Positions 1 through 8,527 of a DNA stretch of 64,000 bases are shown one piece after another. The position numbers and the translations under genes are program-made. Source of the stretch: Antiquaquibacter soli (lineage in GTDB: Bacteria > Actinomycetota > Actinomycetes > Actinomycetales > Microbacteriaceae); the NCBI RefSeq assembly GCF_030580675.1, contig NZ_JAUQUB010000001.1, forward strand, positions 1,860,001-1,924,000, given 5' to 3'. The stretch's first letter is position 1. Every line of letters begins with the position of its first letter. The notes beneath the pieces are model-generated. The model was not told the origin of the DNA. It searched no databases and saw nothing but the letters and a program-made list of their open reading frames with translations.

Positions 1-143
1 CGGACGACGACGGTCACGAGCACCACGGCGAGGGCGGCGGCGAGGCCGCCCGCGACGGGGTCGAGCAGCCCGATGAGGGCGGTGATGACGGAGTGCGCCG
101 CATCCAGTACGGCGGCGATCGGAGCGAACGAGTAGAGGTCCAC
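1..143 (-). CDS. YidC/Oxa1-type membrane protein insertase, N-terminal fragment
   Basis: Only the first 47 codons lie in the window; the gene runs off the left edge. The protein begins VDLYSFAPIAAVLDAAHSV and continues into a Gly/Ala/Val-rich membrane segment, which matches the N-terminal region of short actinobacterial YidC paralogues that help insert proteins into the membrane. The GTG start at 143 is preceded by GAAGGA five bases upstream on the minus strand, a good Shine-Dalgarno. The small membrane protein upstream on the same strand is a usual partner in this family. The identification rests on a short stretch, so it is likely but not certain. Confidence 0.6.
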   Translation of the reverse strand, partial: MDLYSFAPIAAVLDAAHSVITALIGLLDPVAGGLAAALAVVLVTVVV

Positions 144-200
144 AGCAGTCCTTCGGTAGTCGGGTCAGGGGTCATCTGACCGCCCGACCGACTCGTCGGA

Positions 201-494
201 CTAGGCGGCCGGGAGAACCTCTCCCGGCGCACGACTGCGGGTGCGGCCCGGGGTCGCCGGATGCTGCGGCGCGGGCATCCCGATGAGCAGCTGTCGATGC
301 TGTCGAGCACGCCCGCCCACGGCTCCGGTGAGCGGCCGCTGTGCGAGCACCACGACGACCGCGACCGCGAGCGCGGCCACCGCCGCGAGGGACAGCACCG
401 CGGCGATCGACGCGGGCTCGCCCGACCCTCCGAGGGCGGCGACGAGCAGCGCGAGCCCGAGGAGGGTCGTCAGCCGCGCCGCGAGGGTTCGCAT
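201..494 (-). CDS. small membrane protein, DUF6412-like
   Basis: A 97-residue protein with a hydrophobic N-terminal half: one segment at about residues 10-25 and a second, Ala/Val-rich, at about 30-50. A polar Arg/Pro-rich tail follows, with a TPGRTRSRAPGE motif near the C-terminus. This tail and the position directly upstream of a YidC-like gene fit the DUF6412 family of Microbacteriaceae, whose function is unknown. The 57 bases between it and the YidC-like gene carry that gene's ribosome binding site, so the two may be co-transcribed. Family assignment is from memory of the pattern. Confidence 0.6.
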   Translation of the reverse strand: MRTLAARLTTLLGLALLVAALGGSGEPASIAAVLSLAAVAALAVAVVVVLAQRPLTGAVGGRARQHRQLLIGMPAPQHPATPGRTRSRAPGEVLPAA

Positions 495-513
495 GGGCTC
501 AGGCTACACCGGG

Positions 514-1869
514 CTACCAGGACGACGGTCCGAGACTGCCGGCCGGATAGGTCTCGAGCGGCACTGCATCCTTGCGCCAGGCCGCGAGCACGGGGGCGAC
601 AATCCTCCAGCACTGCTCCGCGACGTCGCCGCGGACTGCGATCGTCGGGTCGCACTCGAGCAGCTCGGAGAGCACCTCGCCGTAGGCACTGAGCTCGGGA
701 TCCCCCAGGTCGGCGTGAAGCATCGACCGGTCGAGGGTGAACGGATCGCCCTCCCCGTTGATGACGAGGTCGAGGTCGAGGGTCGCCGGCTTGAGAGAGA
801 TCCGCAGCGAACTCGGGCCGGGGATCCCGGTCAGCCCGGTCGGCAGGTGCGGCACGTCCTTGAAGGTGACCACGATGTCCTGCCGGTTCTCGCCGAGGGC
901 CTTGCCCGAGCGGAGCACGAACGGCACCCCCGCCCAGCGCCAGTTGTCGATCGCGAGGGTGACCTCGGCGAGCGTCTCCGTCTTGAGCGACGGGTCGACG
1001 CCGTCCTCGTCGATGTAGGCCGGCAGTCGCCGACCGGCGATCGACCCCGCGCCGTAGCGCGCCCGTCTCGACGACGTGCCGTTCTTGCGCCACGGGCGCG
1101 TCGCGCGCAGCACCTGGGCCATAGCGCCCCGGAGATCGTCGGCGTCGAGGCTCGCGGGCGGCTCCATGGCGGCGAGGGCGAGCACGAGCAGGAGATGGCT
1201 CTGGATCATGTCGACGAGCGCACCCGCACGGTCGTAGTAGCCCGCGCGGTTCTCGAGCGCGAGCGACTCGTCGACGACGATCTCCACCCTCGAGATGTTC
1301 TCGGACGAGAACAGGGGTTCGAAGATGCGGTTCGCGAAGCGCAAGCCGATGAGGTTGAGCACGCTCGTCTTGCCGAGGAAGTGGTCGACGCGGAACACCT
1401 GGTGCTCGGGGACCATGGTCTCCAGGAGCCGGTTGAGCGCCTGCGCCGACTTCAGGTCGGTACCGAAGGGCTTCTCGAGCGCGAAGACGATGCCCTTCGG
1501 CAGATCTATCGTGGACAGGGCGCGGACGGCGAGCGCGGCGACGGCGGGCGGGAGAGCGAAGTAGACCGCGATCCGGCCGGTCGCGGCATCCAGCACAGCC
1601 TTCAGATCCTCGGGGCTCGTCGCGTCGCCGCGGAGGTAGCGACTGGACTTCGCGACCTTCCTGCCGAGGGCGGAGGGCGAGTCGGCGAAGGCGGTCGCCA
1701 CTGTCGAGCGCCAGTCGGCATCGGTGGTGTCATCCCGGTCGACGCCGATGATGCTGATCGGCTGAGCGCGCGAGGAGGCGAGGAACGAGGCCACCCCCGG
1801 CAGGAGCAGTCGAGCGGTGAGGTCTCCCCCCGCGCCGAGGATGACGAGGGTCTCGATGCGATCGGTCAC
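514..1869 (-). CDS. zwf: glucose-6-phosphate dehydrogenase
   Basis: Oxidises glucose 6-phosphate to 6-phosphogluconolactone in the oxidative pentose phosphate pathway, reducing NADP or NAD. The coenzyme-binding fingerprint GAGGDLTARLLLP is at residues 12-24, the EKPFG motif near 133, and the substrate-binding/catalytic motif RVDHFLGK at 160-167 (family consensus RIDHYLGK; the catalytic His is present). At 451 residues it is shorter than the usual 490-510, and the N-terminal fingerprint has GAGGDL where GASGDL is typical, so it may be a second, diverged Zwf paralogue. The GTG start follows TAGCCT (1876-1881) by six bases with no Shine-Dalgarno, which indicates a leaderless transcript. No other pentose-phosphate genes are adjacent. 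Confidence 0.85.
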   Translation of the reverse strand: MTDRIETLVILGAGGDLTARLLLPGVASFLASSRAQPISIIGVDRDDTTDADWRSTVATAFADSPSALGRKVAKSSRYLRGDATSPEDLKAVLDAATGRIAVYFALPPAVAALAVRALSTIDLPKGIVFALEKPFGTDLKSAQALNRLLETMVPEHQVFRVDHFLGKTSVLNLIGLRFANRIFEPLFSSENISRVEIVVDESLALENRAGYYDRAGALVDMIQSHLLLVLALAAMEPPASLDADDLRGAMAQVLRATRPWRKNGTSSRRARYGAGSIAGRRLPAYIDEDGVDPSLKTETLAEVTLAIDNWRWAGVPFVLRSGKALGENRQDIVVTFKDVPHLPTGLTGIPGPSSLRISLKPATLDLDLVINGEGDPFTLDRSMLHADLGDPELSAYGEVLSELLECDPTIAVRGDVAEQCWRIVAPVLAAWRKDAVPLETYPAGSLGPSSW

Positions 1870-1917
1870 GCGCCGAGGCTATCCCACCGCGCGACCCCAG
1901 TGCCGGAGAATGGATGC

Positions 1918-2661
1918 ATGACCAGAGGACGATCGATCGCGCGCCGAGTGGTCCGGGTACTCGTCGCTCTGATCGCCGTGCTCGTACTCGCGGTCGTCGG
2001 CGTGCTCTTCTGGGCGAGCATGGTGATGCGGGGCGAGCGCGATGCCGCCATCGACGCGTGGACCGACCCCGGAATCAGCATCAGGTCGACCGACCACTCG
2101 ATCGTCATGACCCCGACGGGCGAGCCCACCGGGGAGGGGCTCGTCTTCATCCCGGGAGCGCGTGTCGACCCCTACGCCTACATGTACGTGCTCTCGGGCG
2201 CCGTCGCCGAGGGGCTGACCGTCGTCATCACGAAGCCCACCGTCAACCTGGCCTTCTTCGATCAGCGGCCGCTCGAGACTTTCACCGCCGACGCCCCCGA
2301 CGTCACCAGCTGGGCGGTGGGCGGCCACTCGCTCGGCGGCGTCCGCGCGTGCCAGCTCGCCGAGTCCCCCGACGTCGCGGCACTCGTGCTGTTCGGCTCG
2401 TACTGCGCGAACGACCTGTCGGAGCGCAGGATGCCCGTGCTCTCCCTCTCCGGAAGCGCCGACGGCCTCTCCACCCCCGAGAAGATCGCCGAGGCCGCGC
2501 CTCTGCTCCCGCGGTCTGCCGAGTTCGTCGAGATCGAGGGACTCAACCACGCGGGCTTCGGGTCCTACGGCCCGCAGCCGGGCGACGGCGTCGGCACGCT
2601 CTCGCGCGGCGAGGTCCGCGAGGACATCGCCGGGCTGCTGAGGGAGTTCTTCGCGGGTTAG
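1918..2661 (+). CDS. membrane-anchored alpha/beta hydrolase
   Basis: A 247-residue protein with one N-terminal membrane helix (about residues 8-32, Val/Leu-rich), then an extracytoplasmic alpha/beta-hydrolase domain. The nucleophile elbow is GHSLGG, a probable acid is in GSADGLSTPE, and the catalytic His is in GLNHAGFGSYG. This resembles the Abhydrolase_5 family, whose substrates are generally unknown. The third of three overlapping ATGs (1910, 1914, 1918) is the one in frame; GGAGAA at 1905-1910 gives a suitable ribosome binding site. It is divergent from zwf, 48 bases away. Its stop overlaps the stop of the convergent membrane-protein gene. Confidence 0.8.
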   Translation: MTRGRSIARRVVRVLVALIAVLVLAVVGVLFWASMVMRGERDAAIDAWTDPGISIRSTDHSIVMTPTGEPTGEGLVFIPGARVDPYAYMYVLSGAVAEGLTVVITKPTVNLAFFDQRPLETFTADAPDVTSWAVGGHSLGGVRACQLAESPDVAALVLFGSYCANDLSERRMPVLSLSGSADGLSTPEKIAEAAPLLPRSAEFVEIEGLNHAGFGSYGPQPGDGVGTLSRGEVREDIAGLLREFFAG

Positions 2662-3218
2662 GACTCGACCGCGGGCGCGCCCTCTGACGCCGTGCCTGCC
2701 GTCACTTCGGGCACGCGGCCGCGGTGCGCCCACGTCATCCAGAGCCAGACGAGCACGCCGACGATGACCGTTCCGAGGAGCGCCACGAGCGGGAACGGCA
2801 GCCCGCCCTCCCCCTGGCCGGAAATCGCGAGGTAGAGGAGCAGCAGCGGCAGCGAGAGCACCGCGACGATGACGGCGGACCAGAACGTGGTGCCCCAGGG
2901 CTTGCGCACTCGACCGCCGCGGAGGATGAGCCCGCTCACGAGGAACCCGACGAGCATGAGCACGACGGCGACGACGGCCGCGCCCAGGAAGACGCTGCCG
3001 ATCACTCCGCCAGCGCTGTCGACGAGCTCGGTCGCCGCGGGATTGTCGCCGGAGACGAGTTCGATGAGGCCCGAGACGGTGACCCCGAGGATGCCCGTGA
3101 GGAGGCCCCCGAACAGCACGAGCCCGAGCAGCGCCCAGCCTCCGCCGAGAAGCACGTGGCCGACGATTCCGGCGATGATCGCGGCGACGACCTGGCCCGC
3201 CGTGAGCTTGGCTTTCAT
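2658..3218 (-). CDS. conserved multi-pass membrane protein, unknown function
   Basis: A 186-residue protein with four probable membrane helices (about residues 8-30, 35-60 region, 78-100 and 115-135, with another near 145-165) and a short polar C-terminal tail rich in Glu and Ala. I do not recognise a family; the GG-rich loops and the GNPAATELVDSAGG segment do not point to a known transporter. The ATG start lies six bases after TAGAAA on the minus strand, consistent with a leaderless or very short-leader transcript. It converges on the alpha/beta hydrolase, sharing stop-codon bases. Confidence 0.65.
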   Translation of the reverse strand: MKAKLTAGQVVAAIIAGIVGHVLLGGGWALLGLVLFGGLLTGILGVTVSGLIELVSGDNPAATELVDSAGGVIGSVFLGAAVVAVVLMLVGFLVSGLILRGGRVRKPWGTTFWSAVIVAVLSLPLLLLYLAISGQGEGGLPFPLVALLGTVIVGVLVWLWMTWAHRGRVPEVTAGTASEGAPAVES

Positions 3219-3313
3219 GGACTCTTTCTAGCGGCGCAGGGCGAGCGTCCACAAGCGGCGTGTCCCCCGTTCTGTCGCCAGCGGAACGTTCGGTGCGCCG
3301 ATACGATTACCCC

Positions 3314-3754
3314 ATGCATTCGTGGGGGGACGCGGTGAGCGAGGCCACGCAGGCTGAGCTGGATCGTCTTCTCAACTCGGCCCTGCGGCTGGCCCAGTCG
3401 CGACTGAGCGAGGCAGCGGTGTTCGAGCCGGCCGCCCTCGTCGTCGCGGAGGACTCCCGCGTGCTCGAGCTCGAGCCCGACCGCTCTGGGCTCGGCAAGC
3501 ACCCTGAAGCGGAGGTCGTCATCGACAACGCCGTTCGCCACTTGCGGCGCGTGCGCACCGAGGTGCGGTGCACGGCGGTCGTCTTCAGCACGCGACTGGC
3601 ACGCGAGCGCACGGATGCGGTGGAGGTGCGGATCGAGCACCGGGACGGGGCATCCGCCGTCGTGCTCATGCCCTACAAGAAGGCCACCTTCGGCGGGCGC
3701 ACCGAGTTCGGATCGCTCAAGGCGTTCTCGTCGCGCCGAGAGGTGTGGGCCTAG
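3314..3754 (+). CDS. conserved hypothetical protein
   Basis: A soluble protein of about 146 residues with no signal peptide or membrane segment. It opens with a Leu/Ala-rich helix (DRLLNSALRLAQSRLSEAA) and contains a pair of charged beta-rich stretches. I do not recognise the family. Two starts compete. ATG 3314 follows TACGAT (3302-3307) by six bases, a leaderless arrangement. GTG 3335 follows a GGGGGGA ribosome binding site at 3324-3330 and would give a natural-looking MSEATQAELDRLL start. The gene is followed 50 bases later by the UvrA-like gene in the same direction, with no evident functional link. Confidence 0.6.
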   Translation: MHSWGDAVSEATQAELDRLLNSALRLAQSRLSEAAVFEPAALVVAEDSRVLELEPDRSGLGKHPEAEVVIDNAVRHLRRVRTEVRCTAVVFSTRLARERTDAVEVRIEHRDGASAVVLMPYKKATFGGRTEFGSLKAFSSRREVWA

Positions 3755-3804
3755 CATCCGCCCTCCCGTTCCCTGTGTCGGCGGCGTCTGCCAAAGTAGA
3801 CGCT

Positions 3805-6075
3805 GTGAACACCGAGATCCCTCTCGCCGACAGCCATGACCGGATCCGGGTGCGCGGTGCCCGGGAGAACAACCTCCGCGACGTCGACGTCGACATCCCC
3901 AAGAGGCGGCTGACGGTCTTCACCGGCGTCTCCGGATCGGGCAAGTCGTCGCTCGTGTTCGGCACCATCGCCGCCGAGTCGCAGCGACTCATCAATGAGA
4001 CCTACCCCGCGTTCGTGCAGGGCTTCATGGCCAGCCTCGGCCGACCCGATGTCGACTCCCTCGAGAACCTGAGCGCGGCGATCATCGTCGATCAGGAGCG
4101 GATGGGCGCGAACTCGAGATCGACGGTCGGCACCGCCACCGACGTCAACGCGATGCTGCGCATCGTCTTCAGCCGCCTCGGCGAGCCGCACATCGGCCCG
4201 TCGTACTACTTCGGCTTCAACGCTCCCGAGGGCATGTGCCCGGAGTGCGAGGGACTCGGCCACGTCACCGACATCGACCTCGACGAGCTGTTCGACCGAT
4301 CGAAGTCCCTCGTCGAGGGCGCGATCACGGTGCCCGGCTACACCGCGGACGGGTGGATGGTGCGCGGCTACATCGAGTCGGGGTTCCTCCCCGGTGACGT
4401 GCCGATCAAGGACTTCACCGAGCAGCAGCTGCAGGACTTCCTCTACAAGGAGCCCGTCAAGGTCGCCGTCACGGGCTTCAACATGACGTACGAGGGTCTC
4501 GTGCCCAAGGTGCGCAAGAGCATCCTGTCGAAGGACAAGGACTCGGTGCAGCCGCACATCCGCGCGTTCATCGAGCGAGCGGTGACGTTTACCACGTGCC
4601 CGGCGTGCGGCGGATCGCGACTCAACGAGGCCGCTCGGTCGTCGAAGATCGACGGCAAGAGCATCGCCGACTGCTGTGCGATGCAGATCAGCGACCTCGC
4701 CGAGTTCGTCCGCGGCATCACCGACTCGCAGGTCGCCCCCCTCATCGAACCGCTGCAGAAGACCCTCGACTCCCTCGTCGACATCGGGCTCGGCTACTTG
4801 AGCCTCGACCGCACCTCGGGCTCCCTCTCCGGCGGCGAAGCGCAACGCGTCAAGATGGTGCGGCACCTGGGCTCGCCGCTCACCGACGTGAGCTACATCT
4901 TCGACGAGCCGACCGTGGGCCTCCACCCGCACGACATCCAGCGGATGAACGCGCTGCTCGTCCACCTGCGCGACAAGGGCAACACGGTGCTCGTGGTGGA
5001 GCACAAGCCCGAGACGATCGCGATCGCCGACCACGTCATCGACCTCGGCCCGCGCGCCGGCGTCCACGGCGGAACGATCCAGTTCGAGGGCACCGTCGAG
5101 GAGCTCCGCGCGAGCGGAAGCCTCACGGGCCAGCACCTCGACTACCGGGCGAGGCTGAAGGATGCCGTGCGCGAGCGCACCGGTGCCCTCGAGATCCGCG
5201 GTGCCACCCGTCACAACCTCAAGAACGTGGACGTCGACATCCCGCTGGGGGTGCTCACGGTCGTAACGGGCGTGGCTGGCAGCGGCAAGAGCTCGCTGAT
5301 CCACGGGTCGATCCCCCGCGGGGAGAACGTCGTGACCGTCGACCAATCGGCGATCAAGGGGTCACGCCGCAGCAACCCCGCGACGTACACCGGGCTCCTC
5401 GACCCGATCCGCTCGGCATTCGCCAAGGCCAACGGCGTCAAGCCCGCTCTCTTCAGCGCGAACTCCGAGGGCGCGTGCCCGAACTGCAATGGCAACGGCG
5501 TAATCTACACCGACCTCGCGATGATGGCGGGAGTCGCGACGGTCTGCGAGCTGTGCGAGGGCAAGAGGTTCCAGGCGGCCGTGCTCGAGTACCGCCTGAA
5601 CGGCAAGAACATCGCCGAGGTGCTCGCGATGTCGGTCGCCGAGGCCCACGACTTCTTCGGATCGGGTCCCGCCCACGCGATCCTCGCGCGAATGGTCGAC
5701 GTGGGGCTCGGCTACCTCGGCATCGGGCAGCCGCTCACCACCCTCTCGGGCGGGGAGCGCCAGCGCCTCAAGCTGGCGATCCACATGGCCGAGAAGGGCG
5801 GCATCTACGTGCTCGACGAGCCGACGACCGGGCTCCACCTCGCCGATGTCGAGCAGATGCTCGCCCTCTTCGACCGGCTCGTCGACTCCGGCAAGACGGT
5901 CATCGTGATCGAGCATCACCAGGCAGTCATGGCCCACGCCGACTGGATCGTCGACATCGGCCCGGGCGCCGGCCACGACGGAGGCACCGTCGTGTTCGAG
6001 GGCACCCCGCGCGACCTCGTGGCCGCGCGGAGCACCCTCACCGGCCAGCACCTCGCGGAGTACGTGGGGGCCTAG
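3805..6075 (+). CDS. short UvrA-like ABC ATPase (UvrA2 / drug-resistance type)
   Basis: A 756-residue tandem-ABC ATPase related to the DNA damage sensor UvrA, but much shorter than canonical UvrA (about 940-970). It has Walker A GVSGSGKS at residues 41-48, zinc-finger cysteines in CPECEGLGH and CPACGGSRLN, signature SGGEAQRVK with IFDEPTVGLHP, a second Walker A GVAGSGKSS, a second zinc module CPNCNGNG..CELCEGKRF, and signature SGGERQRLK with VLDEPTTGLH. The missing length corresponds mainly to the UvrB-interaction and insertion regions. Such short UvrAs are known as self-resistance factors against DNA-binding antibiotics (DrrC group) or as second UvrAs. The GTG start is the best available; a TAGACG box two bases upstream leaves the exact start open. 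Confidence 0.85.
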   Translation: MNTEIPLADSHDRIRVRGARENNLRDVDVDIPKRRLTVFTGVSGSGKSSLVFGTIAAESQRLINETYPAFVQGFMASLGRPDVDSLENLSAAIIVDQERMGANSRSTVGTATDVNAMLRIVFSRLGEPHIGPSYYFGFNAPEGMCPECEGLGHVTDIDLDELFDRSKSLVEGAITVPGYTADGWMVRGYIESGFLPGDVPIKDFTEQQLQDFLYKEPVKVAVTGFNMTYEGLVPKVRKSILSKDKDSVQPHIRAFIERAVTFTTCPACGGSRLNEAARSSKIDGKSIADCCAMQISDLAEFVRGITDSQVAPLIEPLQKTLDSLVDIGLGYLSLDRTSGSLSGGEAQRVKMVRHLGSPLTDVSYIFDEPTVGLHPHDIQRMNALLVHLRDKGNTVLVVEHKPETIAIADHVIDLGPRAGVHGGTIQFEGTVEELRASGSLTGQHLDYRARLKDAVRERTGALEIRGATRHNLKNVDVDIPLGVLTVVTGVAGSGKSSLIHGSIPRGENVVTVDQSAIKGSRRSNPATYTGLLDPIRSAFAKANGVKPALFSANSEGACPNCNGNGVIYTDLAMMAGVATVCELCEGKRFQAAVLEYRLNGKNIAEVLAMSVAEAHDFFGSGPAHAILARMVDVGLGYLGIGQPLTTLSGGERQRLKLAIHMAEKGGIYVLDEPTTGLHLADVEQMLALFDRLVDSGKTVIVIEHHQAVMAHADWIVDIGPGAGHDGGTVVFEGTPRDLVAARSTLTGQHLAEYVGA

Positions 6076-7751
6076 GGACGCATCCCGCCGCCGCCCGGAC
6101 CGCCGCTGCCCGCCGCAGCCGTCCCCTCGGTGACCGTGACGGCGGAGGACCCGTTCACGGTCACCGAGTAGTTCGCCCCGTCCGCTAGGACGGACGAGGA
6201 GAACACGACCGACGAGAACGCCTTCTCCGCGGTGTACTCGTAGACCACAGCGCCCGTCGAGTCGAGCACCTGCACCACGTCGCCGGCGGTGCCGCTCACG
6301 GTCGCCGAGATCCACGACTGGGGAGACGACGCATCCGGGGACACCGCCATTCCGGCGCTACCGATCGCGAAGACCGTCCCTCCGGAGACCGTGAGGATTC
6401 CGTTGACGTCGAGCGCTCCGTTGCCATCGTTGGTCGGGCCGTTGACGACGAGCGTGCCGCCCGAGACGACCGCCGACCCGTTGGAGTCGAACCCGTCGCC
6501 CTCGGCGGAGATGAGCACGGTGCCGCCCGCGATCGTCAGCAACTCGCCGGTATCGCCCATTCCCCCGCCCATGCCGCCCCCCTCGCTCGCGGTCGCGTTG
6601 CCGGACGCGTTGATCCCGTCATCGCTCGCCTTCACCGTGACGTCGCCGTCGTTGATCGTGATGCTCGGCGCCTCGATTCCCTCGTACGACTGGCTGACGG
6701 TGAGCGATCCGCCGTCGATCACGATCGCCGAGTCGGCGTGCAGTCCGTCGTCGCCGCTGGCGAGGGCGACGGTGCCGAGGTTCAGGTGGATGGCGCCGTT
6801 GGAGTGGAGCGCGTCATCCTGCGCGGTGACGGATGCCTCGGTGCCCTCGGCGACGAGGTACACGCCCGCCTTGACGCCCTTGCCCGTCGCATCCAGCGTC
6901 AGCGAACCGCCGGTCAGCACGACGTCGGTGACCGCGTCGATGCCGTCGTCACCCGCGGTCGCGACGAGGGTGCCGTCGTCGACCCAGACGTACCCGCGAG
7001 TCGCGTCCTCCTCGTTGTCGGAGAGCAGGGCATCCCCGCCCGCGGTGAGCGTCAACTCGCCGCCCTTCACGACGAGGGAGTCCTTGCCGCGGAGCGCGTC
7101 GTCCGCCGCCTCGACCGTGATCGACCCGGACAGGACGACGAGGTCGTCCTCGCTCGTGATGCCGTCGCCCCCGTTTCCCGAGACCGTGAGGGACCCCGAA
7201 CCGGAGAACGTCAGGTCGGCCTCGCTGAACACCGCCGCATTCGCGTCTGCGTCATCGGCGTAGGATGACGCGTCGCTGACCGAGCTGTCGCCCTCGAGGG
7301 AGATCACCACATCGTCGGCGCTCTGCACCCAGATCGCCGGTCCACCGCTCGAGGTGATGGATGCATCGCTCAGCACGATCGCGACGACGGCGTCGTCCGG
7401 CGACGCCACCACCACCTGACCGTCGAGGTCCCCGCTCAGCACGAACGTGCCGGCGGCGGTGATGGTGAGCGTCGAGCCGTCCACGGACACCCCGTCGGTA
7501 GCGCTCGGGCTCGAGAGGTCGACCGCCGTCGCCGAGTCGAGACTCCACTCGTCGTCGTTCACCGTGGTCGAGTCCTCGTTGTCCGCGAGCACCGCGTCGG
7601 CGGTCAGCGTCGCGTCGACGACGACCGTGGGCGATGCTGTCGAGCCCGAGTCGACACCCGTCACGGTGGTCGGCGTTGCGGCGACGGCGCACCCGGCGAG
7701 CACGACGCTGCCGAACAGGAGGCCGGCGGCGGTCAGTACATATCTCTTCAT
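6072..7751 (-). CDS. carbohydrate-binding beta-helix lipoprotein (Cthe_2159-like)
   Basis: A 559-residue exported lipoprotein. The signal peptide ends in the lipobox LAGC at about residue 20. The body consists of irregular repeats of Gly-Gly/Asp-Gly turns and short Val/Ile/Thr strands, typical of a right-handed beta-helix and matching the Cthe_2159 carbohydrate-binding family, which binds acidic sugars and calcium. The C-terminus is Gly-rich (GSGGPGGGGMRP). The ATG at 7751 is preferred over upstream codons because it directly begins the signal peptide (MKRYVLTAAGLL) and follows AAAGG. It is the third gene of an operon with the VTC-type polymerase (11-base gap) and DUF4956 protein. Its stop shares a CTAG with the convergent UvrA-like gene. 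Confidence 0.8.
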   Translation of the reverse strand: MKRYVLTAAGLLFGSVVLAGCAVAATPTTVTGVDSGSTASPTVVVDATLTADAVLADNEDSTTVNDDEWSLDSATAVDLSSPSATDGVSVDGSTLTITAAGTFVLSGDLDGQVVVASPDDAVVAIVLSDASITSSGGPAIWVQSADDVVISLEGDSSVSDASSYADDADANAAVFSEADLTFSGSGSLTVSGNGGDGITSEDDLVVLSGSITVEAADDALRGKDSLVVKGGELTLTAGGDALLSDNEEDATRGYVWVDDGTLVATAGDDGIDAVTDVVLTGGSLTLDATGKGVKAGVYLVAEGTEASVTAQDDALHSNGAIHLNLGTVALASGDDGLHADSAIVIDGGSLTVSQSYEGIEAPSITINDGDVTVKASDDGINASGNATASEGGGMGGGMGDTGELLTIAGGTVLISAEGDGFDSNGSAVVSGGTLVVNGPTNDGNGALDVNGILTVSGGTVFAIGSAGMAVSPDASSPQSWISATVSGTAGDVVQVLDSTGAVVYEYTAEKAFSSVVFSSSVLADGANYSVTVNGSSAVTVTEGTAAAGSGGPGGGGMRP

Positions 7752-7762
7752 GGCGGTGCCTT

Positions 7763-8527
7763 TCAGGCGAAGTGGCGCCGCAGCACGCGGGACCACTTGT
7801 TGGAGGGGAGGTCGGGGTTGAGCGCGGCAAGGCCGGTGCCGAACTTCGAGACGGTCGAGGGGCGATGGCCGTTAGCCCAGAGCAGCCGGTCGACTTCTGA
7901 CGTGCGGGAGCCGGACTTCGTCTCCACGATCACGAGATCGGGGCGGCGGAGCGTCCTGCCGTCGGCCGCCTGCCACGACAGAGAGGTGTCGACCGTGGCG
8001 CGGCTCGACGAGCCCGGCAGGTACAGCGTCGTGCGCTCGTAGCGCGTGGTGAGCGTGGGCACGAGGGCGAGGGATGACGGGTCGATTCCGAGACCGTCGA
8101 GTGCGGCATCCGCGTACTCCCGGCCGGCGCGGGTGAGGGTCGACCGATCGCGCACGTCGTAGTCGATACGTTCCTTGACCGTGGAGCTGCGCGACCCGCG
8201 AGTCTTCATCTCCAGGTAGGCGCGATCGGTGTCGAGGTAGGCCCGGGTGCGCAGCTTGAACCGCCGACGGCGCGCGTGCGCCGCGAGCCGGTAGCTCAGC
8301 AGGTCGGGTGTGTCGAAATACACCGACTCGTACGCGAGCGACCTCGAGCCGTCGATTTCCAGCACCCGGGTTCCGTCGGCGAGCCACTGCAGCACTCCCT
8401 CCGCCCGGACACGGTCGAGCACGTACTTGCGGTCGACGCGCGTCTGCAAGGATGCCTCGGCCACGAGTTCGTCGAGATCGATCGGCTCCAGGGCGGCGAA
8501 CGCGCTGCTCAGGGTTGCGGCGCTCAT
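7763..8527 (-). CDS. VTC-domain polyphosphate polymerase-like protein
   Basis: A 254-residue cytoplasmic protein with the VTC domain fold (CYTH/triphosphate-tunnel superfamily), which in yeast Vtc4 makes inorganic polyphosphate from ATP. Characteristic basic and acidic tunnel residues are visible: RVDRKYVL near residue 30, RRRRFKLRTRAYLD, YLEMKTRGS, VKERIDY, and the late strand VIVETKSG with its catalytic-type Glu and Lys. It starts inside the end of the DUF4956 gene (4-base ATGA overlap), so the two are translationally coupled. Bacterial VTC proteins in this operon type are annotated polyphosphate polymerase domain proteins; the bacterial product is inferred, not shown. Confidence 0.85.
   Translation of the reverse strand: MSAATLSSAFAALEPIDLDELVAEASLQTRVDRKYVLDRVRAEGVLQWLADGTRVLEIDGSRSLAYESVYFDTPDLLSYRLAAHARRRRFKLRTRAYLDTDRAYLEMKTRGSRSSTVKERIDYDVRDRSTLTRAGREYADAALDGLGIDPSSLALVPTLTTRYERTTLYLPGSSSRATVDTSLSWQAADGRTLRRPDLVIVETKSGSRTSEVDRLLWANGHRPSTVSKFGTGLAALNPDLPSNKWSRVLRRHFA

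Noticed and set aside
241-1917. Very long plus-strand open frame running into the alpha/beta hydrolase
   Set aside because: It is antisense to zwf and the small membrane gene; its residues are the Arg/Glu/Val-rich pattern typical of high-GC shadow frames. Only the part from 1918 has a real domain.
3751-5346. 531-codon minus-strand open frame
   Set aside because: Entirely antisense to the UvrA-like gene, with low-complexity His/Asp/Val-rich shadow composition and no domain.
6072-7751. DNA-level tandem repeats in the beta-helix gene
   Set aside because: The protein repeats are structural and irregular; no nucleotide unit repeats with useful identity.
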